Below are positions 50,460 to 58,304 of a stretch of DNA of 64,000 bases, piece by piece (position 1 is the stretch's first letter; each line of letters starts with the position of its first letter). Position numbers and translations under genes: made by a program. The stretch comes from CBINFS01 sp966250015 (lineage in GTDB: Bacteria; Bacteroidota; Rhodothermia; Rhodothermales; DASSAV01), in the NCBI GenBank assembly GCA_966250015.1, contig CBINFS010000012.1, positions 43,010 to 107,009 on the forward strand. Reading direction: 5' to 3'. Under the pieces are notes generated by a model, which had not been told where the DNA came from, made no database searches, and was given only the letters and a program-made list of their open reading frames with translations.

Positions 50460-51704
50460 GTGAAGATCCTCCATTGCGCCGACATCCACCTTGGCAGTAA
50501 TACCTACGGCCGAATCGACCCGGCGACCGGCTTGAATACCCGGCTGCTCGACTTCCAACGGTCGTTCGAGTTCATGGTGAAGAGGGGAATCGAGGAAGAC
50601 ATCGACGTCTTCCTCTTCTGTGGCGATGCCTATCGGACGGCGGACCCCACACCGACCCAGCAACGCACGTTCGCCGAGTGCCTCAAACCAATCGCAGATC
50701 GGGGCATCCCGATTGTCATGATCGTCGGCAACCACGACCACCCGGTATCCTTCGGCAAGGCTTCCGCCATCGACATCTTCGGCTACCTTTCGGGCAACGT
50801 GTACGTCTTTCGGAAGCCGGACAAACGCGTGATCCCGACGAAAAGCGGTCCGCTTCAGCTGATCGCCCTGCCGTGGCCCATTCGAAGCATGATCCTCTCG
50901 AAGGACGAGCATCGCAGGAAGACGCCGGCCGAGGTACGTGAGTTCATCGAACAGGTGTACATCGACTTTCTTCAGCAGGCGGTCGCCGAGCTTGACCCCG
51001 CCCTGCCGGCCGTCCTGGCCGCCCACCTCACCGTTCAGGGCGCGGAGATGTCCGGGTCTGAACGAACGAGCATGATCGCCAACGAACCAACGTTTACGGT
51101 CGGCCAGCTTGCGTTGCCCCAGCTCGACTACGTCGCCCTCGGCCACATCCACAAGTTTCAGGATCGCAACCCGGACGGCCGTCCTCCGGTCGTTTACAGC
51201 AGTAGCATCGAGCGGATCACCTTCAGGGAATGTGACGACCAGAAGGGGTTCGTGCTCGTCGACATCGACGTCGAAAACGGCCAGAAAAAGACGTCCTACA
51301 CGTTTGTCGAAACGCCTTCGCGCGCCTTCATCCCCATCCACGTCGACGCGCGCAACTCATCTCATCCCACCGAGACGATCATCCAGGCGATTCGGACGTA
51401 CCCGTGCGACGACGCCGTGGTGCGCGTCCGGTACCACATCGACGAGTCGCAGGTGCCCCGGATCGACGTCGGTCGGATTCGCGACGCCCTGAAAAGCGCT
51501 CACTGTATCGCCTCGATCGAAAGGACGGTGGATCCGATCGAACGCAAGCGACGTACCGTGCTCACGCGTGATGCCGGGCTGGAAGAATCGATGCGCCAGT
51601 ACATCGAGCAGCACGACCACCTCGCATCCATCAAAGACGACCTCATAAGGGCTGCCCTCGAGCTCGAGGTCGAGCTCGAAGCCATTCGACGGCAGGAATC
51701 GTAA
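50460..51704 (+). CDS. SbcD/Mre11-type DNA exonuclease
   Basis: 414 aa from a GTG at 50460. Calcineurin-like phosphoesterase domain with ILHCADIHLGSNTYG, LFCGDAYRTADPTPTQQRTF, IVGNHDHPVSFG, LAAHLTVQGAE and ALGHIHKFQ, the order and spacing of SbcD nucleases. The C-terminal part (about 290-414) carries a capping region and a helical tail. SbcD normally forms a complex with the ATPase SbcC (Rad50-like), whose large gene usually follows directly. Here the next gene is a small thioesterase, so either SbcC is elsewhere or this nuclease acts alone. It starts 73 bp after PBP copy 2. Confidence 0.88.
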   Translation: MKILHCADIHLGSNTYGRIDPATGLNTRLLDFQRSFEFMVKRGIEEDIDVFLFCGDAYRTADPTPTQQRTFAECLKPIADRGIPIVMIVGNHDHPVSFGKASAIDIFGYLSGNVYVFRKPDKRVIPTKSGPLQLIALPWPIRSMILSKDEHRRKTPAEVREFIEQVYIDFLQQAVAELDPALPAVLAAHLTVQGAEMSGSERTSMIANEPTFTVGQLALPQLDYVALGHIHKFQDRNPDGRPPVVYSSSIERITFRECDDQKGFVLVDIDVENGQKKTSYTFVETPSRAFIPIHVDARNSSHPTETIIQAIRTYPCDDAVVRVRYHIDESQVPRIDVGRIRDALKSAHCIASIERTVDPIERKRRTVLTRDAGLEESMRQYIEQHDHLASIKDDLIRAALELEVELEAIRRQES

Positions 51705-51720
51705 AGCCGCATACCAACGC

Positions 51721-52131
51721 ATGGACATCGCCGAAAAAAGGCTGTTGATTAAACAATCCGTCGGCCTCGACGATACCCTGGGCATACGGTACGAGAAGCT
51801 CGAACCCGAGGAGGTCGTGGGTGTGATGCAGGTGACGCCCCGTCACCATCAACCGCTGGGCTATTTGCACGGTGGCGCTACGGTTGCCCTCGCCGAAAGC
51901 GTGGCGAGCATCGGAGGATTCCTGAACTGCGCCCCGGGCAAAGTCACCTTCGGCATGGAAATCAACGCCAACCACCTACGGCCCGTTCGGGAAGGCGCCC
52001 TTCGGGCTTCCGGGAAACCGGTGTTCATCGGACGCACCACCCAGGTGTGGGAGATCCGGGTGTCCGACGAGTCTGGGCGGCTCGTCGCCATTTCCCGGTG
52101 CACCCTCGCCGTGATTGACGAACCCTCATAA
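51721..52131 (+). CDS. PaaI/MenI-type hotdog-fold acyl-CoA thioesterase
   Basis: 136 aa, typical of hotdog thioesterases. The active-site region reads PLGYLHGGATVALAESVASI, with the conserved HGG and the catalytic Glu in ALAE as in EntH/MenI (1,4-dihydroxy-2-naphthoyl-CoA hydrolase) enzymes. MEINANHLRPVREG is the usual second motif. It should hydrolyse an aromatic or aliphatic acyl-CoA; the menaquinone pathway is one possibility but no men gene is adjacent. It starts 16 bp after the nuclease gene, so the two are probably co-transcribed. Confidence 0.88.
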   Translation: MDIAEKRLLIKQSVGLDDTLGIRYEKLEPEEVVGVMQVTPRHHQPLGYLHGGATVALAESVASIGGFLNCAPGKVTFGMEINANHLRPVREGALRASGKPVFIGRTTQVWEIRVSDESGRLVAISRCTLAVIDEPS

Positions 52132-52182
52132 CAGATACGGTCATACTGTTATAAAAGGACAACAACCACCAAAAATCCGGAG

Positions 52183-52701
52183 ATGAACGTAGAGGAAATG
52201 ACCGTGGTGATACCGCGTAAGGAAGGTGTCGCTGCGGAGGAAGAACCCTGCGCCGTCTGGCCCCTCGTGCTGGCAGCACTGGAGAAGGTTGAGGCCGATC
52301 AGGTAACGAAGGACGCCGCCCTCGAGGCCATGCAGTACAGCGACGGGTGCGTCGTGCTCGCCAACTACCTGAACAGCGAGGCCAAAAGGGTTCACAAGAT
52401 GGATTACCGCTTCAAGGTCCCGCTGATCGTACTCGCCGCGAAGCTCGCCGAAGAAGACGGTGGCGCTGACTGCATCTACGACCCGACCGAAGGCGCCCTC
52501 TATTTCGAAACCGACGACGGGCAGTACTCCTTCCACGTCTACAAGGACTGGACCGTCGACTGGGCTAAGGTAGCCCACGAGGTCGAACCGGGGTACAAGT
52601 GGAGCGGCGTGGAAAACCAGACCTGGGCGCTCGACAAACTCCTCGCCTACCTGGACATCCCGATCGACGAACACCTCCGGCGAGAAGAAGACGACCTGTA
52701 A
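52183..52701 (+). CDS. Hypothetical acidic cytosolic protein
   Basis: 172 aa with no signal peptide or membrane segment and a strongly acidic composition. No family was recognised. It has an alpha/beta look: helical ALEKVEADQVTKDAALEAMQ and LIVLAAKLAEEDGG, strands GALYFETDDGQYSFHVYKDW. The C-terminus is WALDKLLAYLDIPIDEHLR followed by an acidic end. The frame has the codon use of its neighbours, an ATG and a clear end, so it is a real gene. It lies 51 bp after the thioesterase and converges on ispE with 12 bp between stops. A nearer start at MTVVIPRKE (52198) is possible. Confidence 0.7.
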   Translation: MNVEEMTVVIPRKEGVAAEEEPCAVWPLVLAALEKVEADQVTKDAALEAMQYSDGCVVLANYLNSEAKRVHKMDYRFKVPLIVLAAKLAEEDGGADCIYDPTEGALYFETDDGQYSFHVYKDWTVDWAKVAHEVEPGYKWSGVENQTWALDKLLAYLDIPIDEHLRREEDDL

Positions 52702-52713
52702 CAGCGCGACCGG

Positions 52714-53619
52714 TCACACCGTGCCGCGCCAGACGCGGTGCCCGCTCAGGCGCGCCGCCTCGGCGGCGGCACTGGCGCGGACGTCGTCCTCGAACACACC
52801 GAACACAGCCGATCCGGACCCTGAGAGCGATACGTATCCCGCCCCTGCCTCCTCGAGCAGGCGTTCTACCGCTTCAATCACCGGGTAGGCTTTACGGATC
52901 GGTTCACCGAAGTCGTTAACGAGCTCGTTTCGCCAACGCCCGAGGTCGTTCGAAAGCACGACCTCGGGCAGGGTAGGCCGCTCGTCCGACCGAGGCGTCA
53001 CCAGGCTGTAGGCACGTGCCGTGGATACTTCAACGGCCGGCGCCACGACGACCAGGTAAAACGGAAACACGTAAGTGGAGCCGTCCGGATTCACCAACGG
53101 CGCCAGCCGCTCGCCCCTGCCTGTCGCGTACGCCACGGGAGGCCCGAGGAAAAACGGTACGTCCGAGCCCAACCCCGCGGCCAACGCGTGGAGCTGCTCG
53201 GGTCTGGCCTCCAGGTTCCACAGCTCGGCCAGCAGCCGGAGCGTCGTCGCAGCGTCGCTCGATCCGCCTCCGAGCCCTGCACCGTAGGGAATTCGCTTTT
53301 CCAGGTGGATCTCCGCCCCGGCGCTTACTTTGAACGTATCCGCCAGAAGTTGCGCCGCTCGCATGCACAGGTTGCGCTCGTCCACCGGCAATCCGGGATC
53401 GGAGCACGTCATCGTAATCGTGTTTGCGGGCTGAACGGTGATCCGGTCCGACCACGGGAGGCGCAGGAAAACGGTTTCGAGGTCGTGGTACCCGTCCGGG
53501 CGCTTGCGCAGGACGTGCAAGCCGAGGTTAATTTTTGAAGGCGCGAGGTCGTCGAGGATCAAGTGAATACCTGATGCGTATTGCGGGCCACTCGTTGTGC
53601 GCCCGGGATTGAGTTGCAC
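52714..53619 (-). CDS. ispE: 4-diphosphocytidyl-2-C-methyl-D-erythritol kinase
   Basis: Up to 301 aa. GHMP kinase of the non-mevalonate isoprenoid pathway, phosphorylating CDP-ME at the 2-position. Motifs: APSKINLGLHVLRKRPDGYH (substrate/catalytic Lys region), the ATP loop IPYGAGLGGGSSDAA, and C-terminal VSLSGSGSAVFGVF. In contrast to the galactokinase-like protein at 3220, all three GHMP motifs are intact. The true start is unsure: homologues begin near LDDLAPSK, and a TTG at 53562 would fit that, leaving 19 extra residues in the longer frame from 53619. Single gene, divergent from the polysaccharide cluster. Confidence 0.95.
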   Translation of the reverse strand: MQLNPGRTTSGPQYASGIHLILDDLAPSKINLGLHVLRKRPDGYHDLETVFLRLPWSDRITVQPANTITMTCSDPGLPVDERNLCMRAAQLLADTFKVSAGAEIHLEKRIPYGAGLGGGSSDAATTLRLLAELWNLEARPEQLHALAAGLGSDVPFFLGPPVAYATGRGERLAPLVNPDGSTYVFPFYLVVVAPAVEVSTARAYSLVTPRSDERPTLPEVVLSNDLGRWRNELVNDFGEPIRKAYPVIEAVERLLEEAGAGYVSLSGSGSAVFGVFEDDVRASAAAEAARLSGHRVWRGTV

Positions 53620-53681
53620 GAGAACGACGTAAATTGTAGCTTTATTGACCCGAAGTCAATTCCATTCTACCGACCGCTCTC

Positions 53682-53748
53682 GTATTCGCCTATACGAATA
53701 CCGATACGAAAAAACCGTTCAGGTTGTTTTCACCCGGGTCGAACCCGG
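53682..53748 (+). promoter_or_regulatory. Leader with two inverted repeats upstream of the polysaccharide cluster
   Basis: The 160-bp gap before the wza-like gene has a perfect repeat GTATTCG/CGAATAC (53682-53688 and 53695-53701, 6-base spacer CCTATA) and a hairpin CCGGGT/ACCCGG (53734-53739 and 53743-53748, 3-base loop). Either could be an operator or an RNA element controlling the cluster. A TTGACC at 53645-53650 has no good -10 partner at 17 bases, so the promoter itself was not placed. Confidence 0.35.
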
Positions 53749-53781
53749 AGCCCTGTTGACGTTCTCCACGGACTATTATTT

Positions 53782-55518
53782 ATGTCAGGTATTCGCCTCC
53801 CCCAGAAATCGGCCGTATTGTGCCTTTTAATACTCGGATTCCTTGTACCTGCCGGACTGTACGCGCAGGCCATTTCCCCGAACAGGCTGCCGGGCATTAC
53901 CGTCGAGAACCCGCTTCAGCAGCTGAGGCAGCGGCTTTCCGGTAGTGGAACCGCCGGCGCTCTTGCGCTCGAAGGCGCGCTCGATCCCGACGCCTACGTC
54001 GTGGGGCCCGGCGACCAGTTTTCCGTCTCGGCGGGTGGAGCGGCTCCCATCGACCTGCAGGCCGTGGTGTCGGCTGACGGCCGGCTGATCCTCCCGGGAA
54101 TCGCCACCATCGACGCTGCCGGTAAGCCGCTTCGTGACGTCCAGACCGAAGCGCGCGAGGCCATGCAGGCACAGTTCCGCAACGTGCCCGTCGAGGTAGC
54201 CCTGTCCCAGCCCCGCCAGTTTTACGTCCACGTCTCGGGCGCCGTCCCTGAAGCCAACCGGTACCTCGTGATGCCCGTATCACGCGTCAGCGACGTGATC
54301 GAGCTCGCGTATGCTGCCCGGCTGCCGTACCTCCAGGCAGCCTCCGGCGCACCGCGCACCCCCGAAGGCCAGGTCCAGGGACTCTCGTCCGCTTCCACCG
54401 AAAGGCCCGACCTGAGCGAACAGTTCCGACCATCCCTGCGAAACGTCATCCTCGATCGGGGCGGTAAAACCATCTCGCTGGACCTCCTCCGCTACTTTTC
54501 CACGGGCGATACGGACCACAATCCCTACGTGCTCGACGGCGACGTGCTCACGGTTCCCGCTTACCACGTGGAGCGTGACGCCGTCCTCGTGACCGGCGAA
54601 ACGGCGTACCCCGGCGCCTACGACTACCGGCCGGGCGACACCGTGCTCGACCTGCTGCGTATTGCCTCAGGCAGCCGCGACCTGCGATCCATTGAGAGGG
54701 TTCGGCTCATCCGAGCTTCCACCACCGGTCAACCCGAGATCCTGAATGTTGCGGACATGCTCCAGAACGAGTCGTCGGCCGTCGAAGTCCGCCCCGGCGA
54801 CCGGATCGACGTGCTCACGGAAGAAGTCGAAACGGCCGCCATTTACGGCTTTGTTACCTACCCCGGCACCTACCCCATCGAGAGCGGGAAGACCACGCTC
54901 CAGGAGCTCATCGACCTTGCCGGCGGCCTCAAACCCGAAGCCAACCTCCACGCGGCGTACATCGAACGGAGAGAATCCCATTACTTCAAAGGCGACGGCC
55001 GGGCTACCGACCTCGACCTCTTCAGCCGCGCTTACCTCCAGCAGGAGTTCAGCCGCAACCGCCTCGTCGTCAACGTCGAACAGGCGATCCTGAACAACCA
55101 GGCCGTTGTCCTCTACTCGGGCGACACCGTCGTCTTCCCGCGTGACGAAAGCACCGTGTTCGTAGCCGGGCACGTACCGCAATCCGGATACATCCCGTTT
55201 GTACCCGGCCAGACGGCCGCCTACTACATCCAGGCGGCCGGCGGCAAAGGCCCCCTTGCTTCCGGCGTGTACGTATTCGACAACAAGGGCAACGTCCGCA
55301 GGGGCGAAGACGCCCCGGTCTACACCGGCGATACGGTCTTCATCAACCGCGAAGGTATTCCCGACAATCCCGAGCTGGCCCAGCTCGCCATCAGCGACCA
55401 GGCCTCGAAACGCCAGACGCGCATCCTCACGACGCAAACCATCATTGCCGGCGTCTCCGCTCTGACGGGCATCCTGACGACCGCCGTCGCGCTCGGCCTG
55501 TTTTCCGGAGGAAATTAA
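53782..55518 (+). CDS. Polysaccharide export protein with SLBB repeats (Wza-like)
   Basis: 578 aa from the ATG at 53782 (MSGIRLPQKSAVLCLLILGF), which begins a signal peptide (cleavage near GLYAQA); the longer frame from 53581 crosses the leader and is rejected. The poly_export domain is at about 75-165 (YVVGPGDQFSVSAGGAAPID, GRLILPGIATIDAAGKPLRD), then SLBB-type modules (RDAVLVTGETAYPGAYDYRP, AAIYGFVTYPGTYPIESGKT, STVFVAGHVPQSGYIPFVPG). The C-terminus has a hydrophobic helix (TIIAGVSALTGILTTAVALG). Wza oligomers form the outer-membrane exit channel for capsule or exopolysaccharide. No lipobox Cys is seen, unlike E. coli Wza. First gene of the cluster. Confidence 0.9.
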   Translation: MSGIRLPQKSAVLCLLILGFLVPAGLYAQAISPNRLPGITVENPLQQLRQRLSGSGTAGALALEGALDPDAYVVGPGDQFSVSAGGAAPIDLQAVVSADGRLILPGIATIDAAGKPLRDVQTEAREAMQAQFRNVPVEVALSQPRQFYVHVSGAVPEANRYLVMPVSRVSDVIELAYAARLPYLQAASGAPRTPEGQVQGLSSASTERPDLSEQFRPSLRNVILDRGGKTISLDLLRYFSTGDTDHNPYVLDGDVLTVPAYHVERDAVLVTGETAYPGAYDYRPGDTVLDLLRIASGSRDLRSIERVRLIRASTTGQPEILNVADMLQNESSAVEVRPGDRIDVLTEEVETAAIYGFVTYPGTYPIESGKTTLQELIDLAGGLKPEANLHAAYIERRESHYFKGDGRATDLDLFSRAYLQQEFSRNRLVVNVEQAILNNQAVVLYSGDTVVFPRDESTVFVAGHVPQSGYIPFVPGQTAAYYIQAAGGKGPLASGVYVFDNKGNVRRGEDAPVYTGDTVFINREGIPDNPELAQLAISDQASKRQTRILTTQTIIAGVSALTGILTTAVALGLFSGGN

Positions 55519-55554
55519 ACTTGACCCCTGAACCCCATTCAGGACGTTAACCCT

Positions 55555-56793
55555 ATGAAAGAACAGAACGGGGAAGATAAGTACGTGAACCTCGAGTCCC
55601 AGCGTAAGGCGAAGGCCGAAGCCACGCTCTGGTCGGCGCTCGGCACGATCGTCCGGTGGCGCTACTTCATCGGCGTCACCACCGGTATCGTGGCGGTCGC
55701 TTCGGTCGTCATCAGCCTGATGTTGCCGAACTGGTACGCCGCCGAGGCCCGCCTCCTGCCGCCCGAAGGTGGCAGCTCGAGCCCACTCGCGGCTCAGCTC
55801 CTGAGCAACCTCCCCTCCAGCGCCTCCGCCCTGCTCGGCGGCGGCTCGGGTGACTACACCCGCTACCTGGCCATCCTGACGAGCCGCACCCTGCTCGAAG
55901 CCGCCGTCGACAGCTTCAACCTCATCGAGGTCTACGATACGAAAGACAGCAAGACGCCCCGGGAAGACGCGATCAAGATGTTTTCCGACAACCTCGAGCT
56001 GAGCATCGACCCGGAATACGAATTCCTCTCCGTCTCCGTCTACGACACCGACCCGCAGCGCTCGGCTGATCTGACGAACTTCATGGTCCGCAAGCTGAAC
56101 CAGCGGAACGCCCAGCTTGCCTCGCTCAATGCAAGCAACTACCGCCGGTTCATCGAAAAACGGTACTACGAAGCGCAGGCGGCACTCGACTCCGTCCTGA
56201 CGGCCACCGAAGCCTTCCAGCGTGAGTACGGCCTTTACGACCTGCCCACGCAGACGCAGGGCTTCCTCGAATACCTGGCCACCCTCCGCGCGAATGAGAT
56301 CCAGGCAAGGATTCAGTACGAGGCGCTCCTCGAGCAATACGGCGCCGAAAACGCACAGGTCCAGCAGCTCCGGGAGATCGCGGAGGCCGCCAACCGGTCG
56401 TACCGCCGGGCCGTCGAAGGCCGTGAGGACATCCTGCCCGTTCCCCAGGCAAGCGTTCCCGGCGTGGCTCGCCGGTACGTCGACCTCGAACGTGAGCGCC
56501 TGATGCAGATGCGAATCCTCGAAGTCGTCGCGCCCATGTACGAGCAGGCCCGATTCGACGAGGAGAAGGAGATCCAGGCCGTCCAGGTGGTCGACGAAGC
56601 CATCCCCCCCGCCAAAAAAGCCCGCCCGAAGCGCTCGATCATCGTGATCGTCGCGACGTTTTCTGCCTTTATGCTTTCGGTGATTTATGCGCTCGTCTAC
56701 ACGTGGTGGAAACGTAACGTCGTCGTGTACGCACGAAAATTGCAGGAGGCCACGTCAGATCCGGTGGAGGAGAGCATCCCGATTTCTCCATGA
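55555..56793 (+). CDS. Polysaccharide chain-length determinant (Wzz family)
   Basis: 412 aa. Two membrane segments (about 38-58, YFIGVTTGIVAVASVVISLM, and about 360-383, IIVIVATFSAFMLSVIYALV) flank a periplasmic domain with coiled coil, the Wzz layout. The Pro-rich motif before the second segment is present (VVDEAIPPAKKARPKRS). There is no cytosolic tyrosine-kinase domain as in Wzc, and no separate kinase or phosphatase gene follows, so chain length is probably set in the Wzz manner. Its last codons overlap the next gene by 4 bases (ATGA). Confidence 0.9.
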   Translation: MKEQNGEDKYVNLESQRKAKAEATLWSALGTIVRWRYFIGVTTGIVAVASVVISLMLPNWYAAEARLLPPEGGSSSPLAAQLLSNLPSSASALLGGGSGDYTRYLAILTSRTLLEAAVDSFNLIEVYDTKDSKTPREDAIKMFSDNLELSIDPEYEFLSVSVYDTDPQRSADLTNFMVRKLNQRNAQLASLNASNYRRFIEKRYYEAQAALDSVLTATEAFQREYGLYDLPTQTQGFLEYLATLRANEIQARIQYEALLEQYGAENAQVQQLREIAEAANRSYRRAVEGREDILPVPQASVPGVARRYVDLERERLMQMRILEVVAPMYEQARFDEEKEIQAVQVVDEAIPPAKKARPKRSIIVIVATFSAFMLSVIYALVYTWWKRNVVVYARKLQEATSDPVEESIPISP

Positions 56794-58223
56794 GAACGAC
56801 GAAATCATCCAGTCTTAGCCTCTCTCCCCGTGCACTCTGGAATTGGGGGCGACTGATTCTTATTGGCGGCTTCGTTCTGGGGATACTTCTGATATTGTAT
56901 CTCGCCTATAACGCGCCGTTTCTGCTGTTCTTTATCCCACCGGTCGTAGTGGGCGGAATAGGTGTCTGGTATCTTTTCAAACACCCCCTCCTAAATCTTT
57001 GTGCGGTACTGGCCGGATTCGTTCTGGTCGTTGCGCATACGGAAGGGATAAACGTGCTGGAAGTGCTGTATGGCCTGTACTTCGTAGTATTTATCGCACA
57101 CTGGTTCATAACCCGCGTTCTGCTTTATCGGGAACATGTTTTCAGCGGCCCTGAAGAGAAGGCTCTTTTGCTTTTTATCATAGGAATAACGCTCACGATA
57201 CCCCTTTCAATTCTTTATCACGCGAATATGCGGTGGGTCATCAGCGAGTGGACCGCACTCCTGATGATCCTCTTCTATTTCCCGATCAAGGAAGCCCTCA
57301 TCCGGTACCCCAAAGCCCCCTTATACATCCTGCTCGTCCTCTTCTGGATCGGCCTCTTTGTGTCCCTCCGGAATATCTACATGTATCAGCAGGGGCTTTC
57401 GAACGCTGCCTACGCCTGGCAGATTGCCCGTGGCAGAGAGGTCATGAACGATAACCTCCTCATGGTGTTATCGGTGATTGCGCTCGTGTTTTCGGTCCTC
57501 ACTCGAAACTGGCGCAGGATAGTTCCACTCATAGGCGTATTCCTAATCATTCTGATAGGCCTGATCCTCACTCAGAGTCGTGGAAACTGGCTGGCCTTTC
57601 TGCTGGGCGCCTTTGCCATGTTCGTCGCAACCAGCAGCACGCACAGGAAACGCATGATCGTTCTGGGCGCATTGGGCCTAACGGGAGTTGTGGTAATCGG
57701 TCTCGTCTTTTTTGGCGACTACGTCCAGCTCGTTTTTGTAGGTCTGATCGATCGTTTTGCCTCGCTCCGTACGGCCGCTACAACCGACATTTCGCTGGTC
57801 AATCGCTTTCGCGAAACGGCAGCTGCTTGGGAGCACATCGTGCAGAATCCGATCCTCGGCCGTGGAATGGGCGTGCCTTACACCTTTTTTGATCTCGCCC
57901 ACATGTCGACCGACAGGGACTCCTTCATCCATAACGGGTATGTCTCGCTCTGGTACCGATTCGGGTTGTGGGGCCTTCTATTGATCCTGTTTGTCTGGAT
58001 TCGTTCGATTTGGAGGGGACTAAAGGTATATCGGGATCAGAATGCAAGTCTCATGCTCAGGCAGTTCGGACTGGCGGCCGCCTGTAGCCTGATCGCGCTT
58101 ACCCTGACGACGGTGACCTCCAACCCCCTCTTTCTGAAAGACGGCATCATCATGTTTGCAATCCTCTTCGGTATTGCTGGAGGCGCCTACGAGCGTTCGC
58201 AACTGGATAGGATCGAAACGTAG
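56790..58223 (+). CDS. O-antigen polymerase/ligase-like membrane protein (Wzy/WaaL family)
   Basis: 477 aa with about 11-12 membrane segments. A periplasmic loop between about 340 and 390 carries TAAWEHIVQNPILGRGMGVP and DSFIHNGYVSLWYRFG, the Wzy_C/ligase pattern (NPxxGxG then H-N). LTQSRGNWLAFLLGAF is the other conserved ligase motif (SRG). It either polymerises lipid-linked repeat units or ligates polymer to an acceptor; the two families cannot be separated by eye. Its start overlaps the Wzz gene stop by 4 bases, suggesting translational coupling. Local GC is lower than in the upstream genes, a common feature of these transferable clusters. Confidence 0.88.
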   Translation: MRTTKSSSLSLSPRALWNWGRLILIGGFVLGILLILYLAYNAPFLLFFIPPVVVGGIGVWYLFKHPLLNLCAVLAGFVLVVAHTEGINVLEVLYGLYFVVFIAHWFITRVLLYREHVFSGPEEKALLLFIIGITLTIPLSILYHANMRWVISEWTALLMILFYFPIKEALIRYPKAPLYILLVLFWIGLFVSLRNIYMYQQGLSNAAYAWQIARGREVMNDNLLMVLSVIALVFSVLTRNWRRIVPLIGVFLIILIGLILTQSRGNWLAFLLGAFAMFVATSSTHRKRMIVLGALGLTGVVVIGLVFFGDYVQLVFVGLIDRFASLRTAATTDISLVNRFRETAAAWEHIVQNPILGRGMGVPYTFFDLAHMSTDRDSFIHNGYVSLWYRFGLWGLLLILFVWIRSIWRGLKVYRDQNASLMLRQFGLAAACSLIALTLTTVTSNPLFLKDGIIMFAILFGIAGGAYERSQLDRIET

Positions 58224-58304
58224 CCAATTGATTCCCCTACGGCCTCTGGCCGAACGCACCTTTTTAGTTCCTACCCTCCAACTGCTTTTATTCCAAGACG
58301 GGCG

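Noticed and set aside
53581..53781. Extended start of the wza-like gene
   Set aside because: The first 67 codons cross the leader repeats and do not encode a signal peptide; the ATG at 53782 does.
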